From Sphaerochaeta pleomorpha str. Grapes (GTDB taxonomy: Bacteria; Spirochaetota; Spirochaetia; Sphaerochaetales; Sphaerochaetaceae): DNA of 64,000 nucleotides. Numbering within the stretch: position 1 is the first letter of the stretch; each line of letters begins with the position of its first letter. The notes under the pieces are model-generated. The model was given only the letters and a program-made list of their open reading frames with translations. It did not search any database and was not told the origin of the DNA. The DNA lies in the NCBI RefSeq assembly GCF_000236685.1, contig NC_016633.1, forward strand, positions 620,001 through 684,000. The letters run 5' to 3'. The translations under genes were made by a program, and so were the position numbers. Positions 1-8,943 of the stretch are shown here, one piece after another.

Positions 1-1
1 A

Positions 2-946
2 GCGAATGTAGCACCCATGACAGTATCACGTGTGGTAAATTCTCCCGAAAAAGTAAAACCAGAGACTAGGGAAAAAGTCTTTGCCGCTATGAAGAAATTA
101 CACTACAAGCCCAATACGGCTGCAAAAAACCTAGTCACAAAACGTACAGGGGTAATAGATATCTATATCCCCGCGGCAATCGACTTAAGCAACCCGTTTA
201 CCATGCATTTCATCGCCGGTATCAGCAAGACCCTCAGCGAACGAATGTATTCGTTTTTAATACTCCGTGATATGAAAGCCCAACATCCTTGTGATGGTTA
301 CATTGCTACCGGCTTGCTCCGTGATGAAACCTTAGAGTTTGCGCACTATGCCCTGAACGATGAAAAACCCTTGGTAATTTTTGGCCATGCACAGATCGAC
401 GATGTCGATTGTATCGACGTCGACAACGTCCAGGGCTCCTATATGGCCGTAAAACGCCTTATTGAAGCCGGACATAAACATATTGCAATGGTAAATGTCG
501 CAGAGGACAAGGATTACCCCATCGACCGTCTGAACGGCTACAAAAAGGCTTTGCTGGAAGCTGGGCTGCCCTTCAGGGAGGACTTGGTCAAATACAGCGT
601 CAATAGCCCCTCAGGGGGAGAATACGCAGCATTGGAACTCTTTTCAGGTGACAATTCGTTAAGTGCTGTCTTCTGTGCCACCGACACTATCGCCATAGGG
701 CTGATACGGCAATTGGAACGAATGGGTAAAAAAGTACCACTCAATATATCGGTTGTTGGTTTTGATGGACTGGGGCACCATCTGCTTTCCACTCCCAGGA
801 TCACTACGGTTCAACAACCCATCTATGAAATTGGGCGCATGTTGGCCACTGCGTTATTGGAACGCATTGAGGGCCGCACCCAACGTATCGAAAAACTTGT
901 ACCGCCGGTTCTCCTTGAAGAAGAATCAGTAGCGGAAAGGAAATAA
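2..946 (+). CDS. LacI-family transcriptional regulator (5' end cut by window edge)
   Basis: Cytoplasmic sugar-responsive repressor. The open frame runs into the window edge: codons before the first ATG at 17 read ANVAP, continuing into MTVSRVVNSP, which is the recognition helix and hinge entry of a LacI helix-turn-helix. The true start therefore lies upstream, and the ATG at 17 is internal. The hinge helix (KLHYKPNTAAKNL) is followed by a periplasmic-binding-protein-like effector domain with the usual late motifs VFCATDTIAIG, SVVGFDG and TTVQQP. It ends 14 nt before the solute-binding protein gene, so it is probably co-transcribed with, and controls, the downstream sugar operon. The effector is unknown; a beta-glucoside or its breakdown product is an inference from the GH30 genes. 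Confidence 0.93.
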   Translation, partial: ANVAPMTVSRVVNSPEKVKPETREKVFAAMKKLHYKPNTAAKNLVTKRTGVIDIYIPAAIDLSNPFTMHFIAGISKTLSERMYSFLILRDMKAQHPCDGYIATGLLRDETLEFAHYALNDEKPLVIFGHAQIDDVDCIDVDNVQGSYMAVKRLIEAGHKHIAMVNVAEDKDYPIDRLNGYKKALLEAGLPFREDLVKYSVNSPSGGEYAALELFSGDNSLSAVFCATDTIAIGLIRQLERMGKKVPLNISVVGFDGLGHHLLSTPRITTVQQPIYEIGRMLATALLERIEGRTQRIEKLVPPVLLEEESVAERK

Positions 947-960
947 ATTGGAGGTTTTTC

Positions 961-2232
961 ATGAGAAAAGGAATCATTTGTTTGCTTATCGCCTTTGCTG
1001 TAGCCTTCTCGCTAACGGCACAGGGAAACAGGGAAAGCGCCCCTATCACTCAAAACCCCGGAACAATGTCCGGAGTCTTGAATGTCTGGTCCTCAGGAGA
1101 GGAATTGGGCCGGTTTGTCGAAAACTTCAACAAGGACTATCCGAATATTGAAGTCAAGATTACGGTAGTACCCAACTCAGACTTTGTTGCCAAACTCACT
1201 CCCGCTTTGGCAGGGGGCCAGGGACCGGATATCTTTACCGGAGAATCCGATTACGTGAAATATTTCGTCAACGCAGGTGTCTGGGAAGATCTAAGGAAAG
1301 CCCCCTATAACGTCGACCAATATACCGATGATATGTGGCAATACGTACGCAGCGTAGGCACCGATGCCTCTGGCTCTGTAAGGGCCTTGAGCTGGCAGGC
1401 TTCACCCGGTTCATTAATTTACCGCAGGGATCTCGCACAAAAAGTCTTTGGTGTCAGCGAACCCGAGGATGTGGCAAAATTGTTGGACAGCAACCAGGCA
1501 ATGCTTAAAGCCGCTGCCGCTTTCAAAACCCAAGGCATCAAGATGTTTGCCTCCTGGGAAGACATAATGAACATGCAGTTTTCCAACCGTAAGGCTCCCT
1601 GGGTCCAGGATGGCAAACTCATCATCGACCCGTCTATGCTTGAATTCATGGATATGGCAAAAACCATCACCAATAATGGCTACGATCTTGGAGTCAGCCC
1701 TTGGGCTCCGGAATGGATGGCCGCGGTCGAAGGAAACGATTGCTTCTGCTATGTACTGCCGACCTGGGGATATCAGTTTGTTGTCAAACCCTCTGCATCA
1801 AATACCATCGGGAAATGGGGTCTTAGCCAAGGTGCCGTTCCGTATGTGAAAGGTGGTACCTGGTTGGGTATTAACAAAGACAGCAAGCAAAAAGACCTCG
1901 CGTGGGCTTTCCTCAGATATGTCACCTTGGATTCCGAGGCACAGATTGCCTATGCCAAACAGTATGGGGAATATGTGTCCCTTAAAAGTGCGGATACAGC
2001 CTTGGCCGCCGGTCTTGGCGAAGAAGTCTTAGCCGGACAGAATCTTTTTGCCTTCTACAATGACCAGATGGCAAAAATCCCCTCTGACTTGATGACTGCC
2101 TATGACGGCCAGTTGAATAATGCCTTTTTATCCACTGTACGTTCCTACGCTACGGGGATGTTAACCAAAGATGCCGCAGTGAACCAGTTCAAGGAAGACG
2201 CAAAGACCGCCTATCCTGAACTTTCCCTCTGA
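961..2232 (+). CDS. ABC sugar transporter, extracellular solute-binding protein
   Basis: Periplasmic binding component of a carbohydrate ABC importer (family 1 solute-binding protein, 423 aa, normal length). The N-terminus is a Sec signal peptide (MRKG, then a hydrophobic stretch to about residue 20, SLTAQG). There is no lipobox cysteine, so a soluble periplasmic protein rather than a lipoprotein is expected. The mature part has the typical LNVWSSGEE strand, GGQGPDIFTGE loop, and a late GGTWLGINKDSKQKDLAWAFLRY segment. The start is fixed by GGAGG at 949-955 just upstream. It lies between the LacI gene and the two permease genes. The ligand cannot be read from the sequence; the two GH30 genes downstream suggest a beta-linked oligosaccharide. 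Confidence 0.92.
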   Translation: MRKGIICLLIAFAVAFSLTAQGNRESAPITQNPGTMSGVLNVWSSGEELGRFVENFNKDYPNIEVKITVVPNSDFVAKLTPALAGGQGPDIFTGESDYVKYFVNAGVWEDLRKAPYNVDQYTDDMWQYVRSVGTDASGSVRALSWQASPGSLIYRRDLAQKVFGVSEPEDVAKLLDSNQAMLKAAAAFKTQGIKMFASWEDIMNMQFSNRKAPWVQDGKLIIDPSMLEFMDMAKTITNNGYDLGVSPWAPEWMAAVEGNDCFCYVLPTWGYQFVVKPSASNTIGKWGLSQGAVPYVKGGTWLGINKDSKQKDLAWAFLRYVTLDSEAQIAYAKQYGEYVSLKSADTALAAGLGEEVLAGQNLFAFYNDQMAKIPSDLMTAYDGQLNNAFLSTVRSYATGMLTKDAAVNQFKEDAKTAYPELSL

Positions 2233-2247
2233 CATATCGATGCTTTC

Positions 2248-2274
2248 ATGTCCCGGGAGGATATCCCGGGACAT
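2248..2274 (+). terminator. stem-loop between binding protein and permease genes
   Basis: Perfect 10-bp stem (ATGTCCCGGG at 2248-2257, CCCGGGACAT at 2265-2274) with a 7-nt loop and no following T-run. It sits in the short gap after the binding-protein stop. Placed like this, such hairpins commonly protect the upstream message or attenuate, giving more binding protein than permease. It also argues against the upstream in-frame start at 2240 for the permease. Confidence 0.7.
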
Positions 2275-2287
2275 CATCTGGGGACCA

Positions 2288-3184
2288 ATGAATACTCATA
2301 AGACAAAAACCTGGGCGGGATATGTGTTCATATCACCCTTTTTTATCATCTTTCTCATCTTTATCTTCTACCCTGCTTTGTACACCCTGTTTCTGAGTTT
2401 CAAAAAATGGGATGGACTGACTTCTCCTGCAGGTTTCGGAAGCTTTAATTTCAGGCGCTTAATCTTTGACAAGGTCTTTTATCTCAGCCTAGGGAACACG
2501 TTCCGCATCTGGGTATGCAATTTTATCCCACAGATGCTTTCAGCCCTGCTTCTTTCCTTTTTCTTTACCTTCAACAAGGTGAAGGGAATGAAATTCTTGC
2601 GTGCCGCCTATTACCTTCCCAACCTCATTACCGCGACCTCGGTAGGGCTGTTGTTCAATCTGCTCTTCAATGGTAAGAAATCAGCGGTAAACCAAATCCT
2701 CGCTTCCCTTGGTATTTCGGGTGCACCTTTCAGTTTTTTCAACAGTGAGCTATTCACCTCTTCCCTGGTTTCCTATATCCAATGGTGGATGTGGTTCGGT
2801 TATACCACGGTCATTATCATGGCGGGCATCACCTCCATCGATGCTGCAGTGTATGAGGCAGCCAGGGTAGACGGAGCTACCAAAATGCAAACCTACCTGC
2901 ATATCACTATGCCTCTGATCAGGCCTACATTGCTTTACATGACCATAACCTCAATAATCGGGGGAATGCAGCTGTTCGATGTACCCGTAACCCTGTCCAA
3001 CGGCATGGGAGACCCCCGCAAGGCAGTGCTTACCACTCCCATGTATCTCTATAACCAAGGCTTTGCCAGTCATAATTACGGGTATGCCTCGGCGCTTTCC
3101 ATAGGACTCTTTTTAATCATTGCACTGTTGAGTTTCTTGGCTTTCAGGGCGATGCGACATAAGGAGAATGTCTATGCGAACTAA
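2288..3184 (+). CDS. ABC sugar transporter permease (MalF/UgpA type)
   Basis: Inner-membrane permease subunit of the sugar importer. From the ATG at 2288 (MNTHKTKTW) it is about 298 aa with six predicted membrane segments. The cytoplasmic EAA loop that docks the ATPase is clear (EAARVDGATKMQTYLHITMPLIRPT). An alternative start at 2240 would read through the intergenic stem-loop and give an atypical N-terminus, so I prefer 2288, which has a weak GGGGA site upstream. It overlaps the next permease gene by 11 nt. No ATPase gene follows; in such operons a shared MsmK/MalK-type ATPase encoded elsewhere usually serves. Confidence 0.92.
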   Translation: MNTHKTKTWAGYVFISPFFIIFLIFIFYPALYTLFLSFKKWDGLTSPAGFGSFNFRRLIFDKVFYLSLGNTFRIWVCNFIPQMLSALLLSFFFTFNKVKGMKFLRAAYYLPNLITATSVGLLFNLLFNGKKSAVNQILASLGISGAPFSFFNSELFTSSLVSYIQWWMWFGYTTVIIMAGITSIDAAVYEAARVDGATKMQTYLHITMPLIRPTLLYMTITSIIGGMQLFDVPVTLSNGMGDPRKAVLTTPMYLYNQGFASHNYGYASALSIGLFLIIALLSFLAFRAMRHKENVYAN

Positions 3185-3995
3185 AACCTTGATCTCAGGT
3201 TTCTTCCAATATTTCTTTTTGTTGTTGTTGCTTTTCCTTTGTATCGTGCCGTTCTATTTGATGATTGTAAACTCCACCCATCTCAGTTTTGATATTTCCA
3301 CTAAGTTGAATATTTTGCCCGGAAAAGCCCTTGCAGCAAACTACATGACCATGCAATCGCTGGTGAATATCTGGAACGGGTTTTTCAATAGTCTGTTTAT
3401 TGCCATTCCCTTTACGTTTTGTACAGGGTATTTCGGTGCTCTTACCGCCTTTGGTTTCTCAAAATACCCAATGAAGCATAAAGAAGCATTGTTTGCCATC
3501 GTTTTGGCAAGCATGATGATTCCCGCACAGCTGGGAATTATCGGGTTTTACCACTTGAACCTGAAATTGCATCTGCTCAACTCCTACCTGCCGTTCATTC
3601 TGCCAGGCATCGCCAATGCCACCGCAGTTTTTTTCCTCAGGGGAATGGTTGACAGTGTCCCTGATTCCTTGATGGAATCGGCGCGGCTGGAGGGCTGTTC
3701 GGAATTCAGCATCTTCAACAGGGTTGTTTTGCCATGTGTGATGCCAGGTGTCGCAACAATGTGCATCTTCAGTTTTGTCACCAACTGGAACAACTATATG
3801 GGCCCGTTGATACTGATGACTAAAAGCGAACGCTATACTATGCCAGTAATGATTGCCATGATCAAAGGCTTGTATAAAACCAACTATGGGGCCATGTATC
3901 TGGCCATCGCCATTTCCGTTGTCCCCATTATTATTGTGTATTGTTTTATGTCAAAATATATTATCAGTGGATTAACCACTGGTTCAGACAAGTAG
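3174..3995 (+). CDS. ABC sugar transporter permease (MalG/UgpE type)
   Basis: Second membrane subunit of the importer, about 273 aa with six membrane segments and the EAA loop (ESARLEGCSEFSIFNRVVLPCVMPG). Two in-frame ATGs exist at 3168 and 3174. AAGGAG at 3161-3166 is only 1 nt from the first but 7 nt from the second, so 3174 is the likely start. The gene overlaps the end of the upstream permease, consistent with translational coupling, and ends 6 nt before the first GH30 gene. Confidence 0.92.
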   Translation: MRTKTLISGFFQYFFLLLLLFLCIVPFYLMIVNSTHLSFDISTKLNILPGKALAANYMTMQSLVNIWNGFFNSLFIAIPFTFCTGYFGALTAFGFSKYPMKHKEALFAIVLASMMIPAQLGIIGFYHLNLKLHLLNSYLPFILPGIANATAVFFLRGMVDSVPDSLMESARLEGCSEFSIFNRVVLPCVMPGVATMCIFSFVTNWNNYMGPLILMTKSERYTMPVMIAMIKGLYKTNYGAMYLAIAISVVPIIIVYCFMSKYIISGLTTGSDK

Positions 3996-4001
3996 GTATA
4001 T

Positions 4002-5327
4002 ATGAAAGAATATCAATTGAGAAGTTCTAATGTTGCATGCGTCTGGAAGGAAACCGCAGGCCAGGAAACAACCAGTTCATATGGGGTTGCCTTAAATGGG
4101 CAATCCTACCAAGGCATGCTGGGGTTCGGAGGGTGTTTCAATGAACTGGGCTATACTGCATTGGAAAAGCTCGATTCAGGACACCGAAAAAACCTGATGG
4201 AGGAGCTTTTCAAAGAAGCCTCTTTCAATGTCTGCCGTTTACCTATAGGGGCAAACGACTATGCAAAGAACTGGTATTCACTCGATGAATGCCCAGGAGA
4301 CTTCGACCTGAAGGAATTTTCCATCGAGCGGGATAAACAGATACTCATTCCTTATATCAAGGAAGCCTTGGCTGTGAACAAGGATATGGTATTATTCGCT
4401 TCTCCTTGGAGTCCACCAACTTGGTTGAAGAACCCTCCGGTATACAATTGGGGTAAATTAATCTGGGAAAAACAGTATTTGGAAACCTATGCCCAATATT
4501 TCGTACGTTTTGTCCAGGAATATGCAAAGGCAGGAGTCCAGGTTAATCAAATCCATGTACAGAATGAACCAGTGGCAAACCAAAAGTTCCCTTCCTGCAT
4601 GTGGACAGGAGAGGAGCTGAAAGTCTTTATCAGGGATTACCTTGGACCAGCCTTCAGAGAAGCTGGCATCGATTCCGAGATTTGGCTGGGTACGATCAAT
4701 GCCCCAGGGTGTGACTACAGGAAGTTGCTCTTTGACAAATGGGCAGAGGAAGATTATGACTATTTTGCCAATACGGTACTTTCAGACCCCAAGGCCTTGA
4801 GCTTCATCAGTGGCGTTTCGTATCAATGGGGCGGGAAGATTGCAATCCAGAGGACGTTCGAGAGCTGGTGGCCCCGTATCCGGCTGATGCAATCGGAAAA
4901 CGAGTGCGGTTTCGCTGATAACACCTGGGACTATGCCTTCTATACATGGACAATGCTCAAACACTACCTGACCAACGGGGCGGAAAGCTACTTGTACTGG
5001 AACATCGTACTTGAAGAGGGTGGATTCAGCACCTGGGGGGATCCCCAGAATTCCATGGTGACAGTACATCAAGACGGTACATACACCCTCAATCCTGATT
5101 ACTATATCATGAAACACTTTTCCTCCATTATCCAACGGGGGGCCGTACGCTTAGGTCTCACTGGTCCTTGGGCCGCCGATACCTTGATTTTTTGCAACCC
5201 CGATGGCTCCTATGCTGTTGAACTCTTCAATCCCTTTGAAACAGAGAAAGAAGTGGTGGTACAGTTGGACGGGAAATCAATCGCGTTTACCCTGCCAGGA
5301 CGATCAGTCAGTAGCGTGGTACTTTGA
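4002..5327 (+). CDS. GH30 family beta-glycosidase (glucosylceramidase-like), copy 1
   Basis: Retaining glycoside hydrolase of family GH30, 441 aa, a (beta/alpha)8 barrel with a C-terminal beta-sandwich. The acid/base glutamate is in VQNEP (Glu189) and the nucleophile in MQSENE (Glu299), at the expected spacing. The early motif GFGGCFNELG is the usual GH30 N-terminal signature. No signal peptide is present, so it acts in the cytoplasm on imported sugar. Family GH30 includes beta-glucosidases, beta-1,6-glucanases and xylanases; the exact linkage cannot be assigned here. It is the fifth gene of the operon and abuts a second, clearly diverged GH30 gene. Confidence 0.92.
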   Translation: MKEYQLRSSNVACVWKETAGQETTSSYGVALNGQSYQGMLGFGGCFNELGYTALEKLDSGHRKNLMEELFKEASFNVCRLPIGANDYAKNWYSLDECPGDFDLKEFSIERDKQILIPYIKEALAVNKDMVLFASPWSPPTWLKNPPVYNWGKLIWEKQYLETYAQYFVRFVQEYAKAGVQVNQIHVQNEPVANQKFPSCMWTGEELKVFIRDYLGPAFREAGIDSEIWLGTINAPGCDYRKLLFDKWAEEDYDYFANTVLSDPKALSFISGVSYQWGGKIAIQRTFESWWPRIRLMQSENECGFADNTWDYAFYTWTMLKHYLTNGAESYLYWNIVLEEGGFSTWGDPQNSMVTVHQDGTYTLNPDYYIMKHFSSIIQRGAVRLGLTGPWAADTLIFCNPDGSYAVELFNPFETEKEVVVQLDGKSIAFTLPGRSVSSVVL

Positions 5328-5329
5328 CA

Positions 5330-6667
5330 ATGCATACAAACCTTTATGTCACCTCAAGGGGAGAGGGAACTCCTCTTGAAAAAATGTCGATTATCCCCGG
5401 AATTATCGATGATGGAGGAATCGAACTGAACATCATCAATATATATCAGCAGGTAACCTTTCAAAAGCTTCAGGGTTTTGGGGGAGCAATTACCGAAGCA
5501 GTAGGTTCTGTCCTGGCTGCTTTACCCGAAGAACAAGCCTCAACCATCCTTCGCAGTTGTTTCAGCTCCGAAGGATTGGCGTACCGTTTTGTCAGGACCA
5601 GCATTGACAGTTGTGATTTTTCCCTCTCTGAATACTGTGCAGGAAAACAGGACGAAAGTTTTTCCCTGGAAAGAGACGAGATTTCCATTATTCCCTGGAT
5701 AAAAAAGGCTTATGAGATTGCAGAGGAGGCCTTTGCTGTCATGCTTAGTCCCTGGTCACCCCCTGCCTATATGAAAAGCAACGGCCAACGCTGCCAGGGC
5801 GGTTCCTTGAAAGACGAATATAAGACGCAATGGGCCGAGTATATATGTCGGTATATCAAGGCATACCGTGACCAAGGGATTCGAGTTGCATGCCTATCTA
5901 TACAGAATGAACCCAATGCAAACCAGAAATGGGAAAGTTGCCTTTACACAGGAGCTGAAGAAAAAGATTTTTTGCAAACCTACCTCTACCCTGCTCTACA
6001 GAAGTCACATTTGGAGGATATTGAAATTTTTGTGTGGGATCATAATAAAGAACGTCTTTTTGACCGTGCAGCAGCATGCATCGACGAAAAGACCGACCCG
6101 ATGGTGGCGGGTTTTGCCTTCCACTGGTATAGCGGTGACCATTTCGATGCCTTGCGTCTGGTCAAAAAGCGGTATCCCTCCAAGCGGTTGCTCTTCAGCG
6201 AAGGGTGCATCGAATATAGCCGTTATGACAAGGGCAACCAGTTGTACAATGCCCAGAAGTATGGGCATGAGATAATAGGGAACCTGAATGCAGGTATGGA
6301 TACGTTCATCGATTGGAATATCGTACTTGAAAGCAATGGAGGGCCAAATCACTGTAACAACTTCTGCGAGGCGCCTATTTTTGTCAATCGGGAAACCAAT
6401 GAGATTATCTATAATCTTTCTTACCGGTATATCTGGCATTTCAGCCATTTCATACAGCCTGGGGCTGTACATATAGCCTCCACAGGTTTTGACTCCACAG
6501 TTGAATCTGTGGCTTTCCGAAACCCTGAGGGTTCTTATGTCGTGGTAATAATGAATAGGAGTCAGAAAGAGCAGCCTATCAATTTGCGTATGGCAGGGTC
6601 TTTGTATTCCTTTGTCCTTGCCAAGGACAGTATTGCAACAGCGGTGCTTTCTGCAGGGGATCAGTGA
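5330..6667 (+). CDS. GH30 family beta-glycosidase (glucosylceramidase-like), copy 2
   Basis: Second GH30 enzyme, about 445 aa. It carries the family motif LQGFGGAITEA, the acid/base glutamate in IQNEPNANQ (Glu194 from the ATG at 5330) and the nucleophile in LLFSEGC (Glu291). It is a diverged paralogue of the preceding gene rather than a recent copy, as most residues differ outside the motifs. A TTG at 5324 overlapping the upstream stop is an alternative start; neither site has a strong ribosome-binding site. There is no signal peptide. Two cytoplasmic GH30 enzymes behind one transporter suggest complementary specificities on the same imported glycan. It is the last gene of the operon before the accessory island. 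Confidence 0.9.
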   Translation: MHTNLYVTSRGEGTPLEKMSIIPGIIDDGGIELNIINIYQQVTFQKLQGFGGAITEAVGSVLAALPEEQASTILRSCFSSEGLAYRFVRTSIDSCDFSLSEYCAGKQDESFSLERDEISIIPWIKKAYEIAEEAFAVMLSPWSPPAYMKSNGQRCQGGSLKDEYKTQWAEYICRYIKAYRDQGIRVACLSIQNEPNANQKWESCLYTGAEEKDFLQTYLYPALQKSHLEDIEIFVWDHNKERLFDRAAACIDEKTDPMVAGFAFHWYSGDHFDALRLVKKRYPSKRLLFSEGCIEYSRYDKGNQLYNAQKYGHEIIGNLNAGMDTFIDWNIVLESNGGPNHCNNFCEAPIFVNRETNEIIYNLSYRYIWHFSHFIQPGAVHIASTGFDSTVESVAFRNPEGSYVVVIMNRSQKEQPINLRMAGSLYSFVLAKDSIATAVLSAGDQ

Positions 6668-6670
6668 TTT

Positions 6671-6823
6671 TTAGATATCCTGGTAGCAATAATTGTTCAA
6701 GTTGCAGGTTCCAGGTAGTTGAAAATCGAGGATATTCTGAATTGTCTTAGGAGGCTGTAACGCCTCCAAGGCAATTTTTCGCTTGAACTCATCGGGAAAG
6801 GCCTTCTGCACTACACCATTTTG
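6671..6823 (-). pseudogene. remnant of IS3-family transposase OrfA (N-terminal part)
   Basis: On the minus strand an open stretch reads FPDEFKRKIALEALQPPKTI. This resembles the N-terminal helix-turn-helix of IS3-family OrfA proteins (typically S-x-E-F-K-x-K-x-A-L-E-A-L ... T-I). The frame opens after a stop at 6824-6826 and ends at 6671. No OrfB, no start with a ribosome-binding site and no terminal repeats are visible, so this is at most a fragment. The similarity is short and called from memory. Confidence 0.4.
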
Positions 6824-7026
6824 TCAGGCAATAGGAAAAACCAGCACAGTGAAGAGAAGAATGCCGCCTCTCGAAATTGAACCAAATAACAAAGCAAAGT
6901 ATAAAATATGGTGTTCGTTTTTCAATTGAGGAAATCGATTCAATAAAACTTTGTCTCAGACGGAAAATCAACAACATAGCTAAAAGTGTAATGCTATTTA
7001 TTGTGATACCCTTCAACGACTTCTTG

Positions 7027-7320
7027 AGGTTCAACTATCTCAGGCAGGTCGATATCCGTTGGCAGGGCCACCTGCTGGCCCTCGAGGACCTCAGGGATGC
7101 GGAAGGACTCCGTTCCTTTGCCCAGAAGAACCCGCTGGTCGAGTACAAGGTCGAGGGTTTCGAAATCTTCAGCCAGATGCTCGAGGATATAAAGGCTTTC
7201 ATGGCCAATACCCTGGTGCGGGTACAGATTACCCAGTCCGATGACAAATACAGCAGGAAGGCTGCCGCGCACAAGACCGTGGAGCCACACTCTGCCAAGG
7301 GTGCCTTCAACTGCTTTTGA
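7027..7320 (+). pseudogene. displaced 3' fragment of secA
   Basis: About 97 codons, in one frame with their own stop, match the C-terminal helical-scaffold part of SecA. RWQGHLLALEDLRD, LRSFAQKNPLVEYKVEGFEIF and MLEDIKAFMANTLVRVQI are close to the SecA consensus, followed by a short tail ending SAKGAF as SecA proteins often do. The remaining roughly 750 residues of SecA are absent upstream, where the sequence turns AT-rich and unrelated. It is therefore a copied or rearranged gene end, not a working gene. The block is visibly more GC-rich than its flanks, in keeping with a core-genome origin. Confidence 0.8.
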
Positions 7321-7383
7321 TATTCTAGAACTCCCGTTGATCATAGGGAAACTGAGTGTGCGCGGTATGATAATTTTACTGGA

Positions 7384-7539
7384 ATGAAAAACTTCCTTGA
7401 CATTCACAAACTGAGCGACTTGCATCTTCGGAACTCGCTTAAGAATTCGTTGACACCCGAGATGCTCGCATTCATTTCCCGAGCGATTTCCCGGCCGGAC
7501 ATATGGAGCACATACGATTTAAGAATGATACTTTTATAA
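7384..7539 (+). other. unrecognised short open frame downstream of the secA fragment
   Basis: A 51-codon frame beginning MKNFLDIHKL and ending at a TAA at 7537-7539, in the same frame as the secA fragment and open since its stop. It may be sequence that once flanked secA, or chance. There is no convincing ribosome-binding site and I recognise no family. The stretch 7540-7791 holds nothing I can support; an 84-codon minus-strand frame there has no family resemblance. Confidence 0.2.
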
Positions 7540-7791
7540 TCAAACATTCATTACCCCCAAAATTGAATATCTGCTGTTTTCCGAACAACGGATCAATTAT
7601 TGAGTGATAACCATTTGGCAGATAAGGGAAAACAATCAACTGAATGAGCGCACTGGAACCGTTGGCAGGTGCATCGTAGTTGTTTCCAAACGCATCACAA
7701 CCTTCTAGCTCCGCAAACCCTGCCATTCAGATTCGCCATATACACTAATTCTCTAGATACTGAAAATCATTTTATAAAATGTCCATAATAG

Positions 7792-8928
7792 TTATCTCAA
7801 TTTTAGTGTAATTCTATTTTCAGTATCATCGTCAAGAGGCTTAAGCATACCCTTTTCAAGATTTAAAAGTCCTTCTACCTCACGATAATCCATGGCCAAA
7901 CCACTATTCTCCAGTTCCTTCATAAATTCAGAGGAAGTATATCCACCTTGATTTAATAATAATGAAACGGCTTGTTCAAAAACTGATGGGGAAAGAACTG
8001 GAAGGACATTATCCAAAGGTTCTAAAGTTCTCCAATGCCGATATTGTATCTTCTTCATAAGATTCTGAAATTGTTCTTGCGTAAGAATCCCAGCAGAATT
8101 TGCCCTATAGAGCATAGCCTGAATTGATACCTGCCATTTCTTTTTTAAATAAACATAAAATTCAAGATTCAGTGGGTCCTTTTCAATCTCTTTGCAAAAA
8201 GTGTTCGGTGGTAAAAGTAGCGAAGAAGCAAATTCATTTGCTTCCTTTTCTCGCAATCTGAATTCTTCACGGCTTAAATCTTCTTCATCTTCACTCCATC
8301 CATGAAGCAAGATATGCCCAATTTCATGGGCGATATCGAATTGATATCTTACAGCAACATTCTTATTGCTAGAAAGAGAAATAATGTATATATCAACATT
8401 ATTTATACGAATCAATTGGCTGAACGCATCAATATCATCGGTATCAGTTTCAAATTTTGTAATAATCAAACCATTTAATTCTGCTATATGCATCAAATTA
8501 ACTAGAGGCCCATCTCCTAGTCCCCAAAACTCTCTTAATATTTTTGCTGCTTGCGAAGGTTCACATTCAGAGACTTTTGGTAAATGCAATTGGGGAAACT
8601 CTACAAATTCCTGAAGAATAGAATATATCGCTGCAACATGATTCATTTTTACAATTTGTTGATTACGATATTTTTTCTTAGTTGTCAACAATGAACGGAA
8701 ATATGTAGAACCTGTGCTTAAGGACAGATCAGGCTGATAGAAATATGCTACCGGAAATTTCAATTCTTTTGTGAATGAAAAAATTGTTTCTGTGGATGGA
8801 ACGGATTTACTGTTTTCATATAGAGAAATTGTCTGCTTGGACACATTTACAACATCAGCTAGCTGTTCAACAGTCAGCCCATTATAAATCCTAGCATCCT
8901 TAAGGCGATTCCCATTAAAAATTCTCAT
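7792..8928 (-). CDS. XRE-family regulator fused to ImmA/IrrE metallopeptidase
   Basis: Two-domain protein of 378 aa. Residues 4-58 form a Cro/C1-type helix-turn-helix (LKDARIYNGLTVEQLADVVN, then SKQTISLYEN). The C-terminal half is an ImmA/IrrE (M78) peptidase with the zinc motif HEIGH at about 201-205 and a downstream glutamate ligand in EKEANEFASSLLLPP. Relatives cleave or inactivate repressors, often in mobile elements, stress responses or toxin-antitoxin-like pairs; here the protein may regulate its own neighbourhood. The start is ATG 8928 preceded by GAGG; a TTG four codons upstream lies over that site. A perfect palindrome 15 nt upstream is a likely operator. Base composition is much more AT-rich than the core genes, suggesting transfer. 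Confidence 0.9.
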   Translation of the reverse strand: MRIFNGNRLKDARIYNGLTVEQLADVVNVSKQTISLYENSKSVPSTETIFSFTKELKFPVAYFYQPDLSLSTGSTYFRSLLTTKKKYRNQQIVKMNHVAAIYSILQEFVEFPQLHLPKVSECEPSQAAKILREFWGLGDGPLVNLMHIAELNGLIITKFETDTDDIDAFSQLIRINNVDIYIISLSSNKNVAVRYQFDIAHEIGHILLHGWSEDEEDLSREEFRLREKEANEFASSLLLPPNTFCKEIEKDPLNLEFYVYLKKKWQVSIQAMLYRANSAGILTQEQFQNLMKKIQYRHWRTLEPLDNVLPVLSPSVFEQAVSLLLNQGGYTSSEFMKELENSGLAMDYREVEGLLNLEKGMLKPLDDDTENRITLKLR

Positions 8929-8943
8929 ACTATACCTCAAACG

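Noticed and set aside
6994-7425. 143-codon minus-strand frame
   Set aside because: It is the reverse of the secA fragment; the plus strand carries the recognisable protein.
7472-7726. 84-codon minus-strand frame
   Set aside because: It starts right after a stop, has no ribosome-binding site and no family resemblance, in a decayed region.
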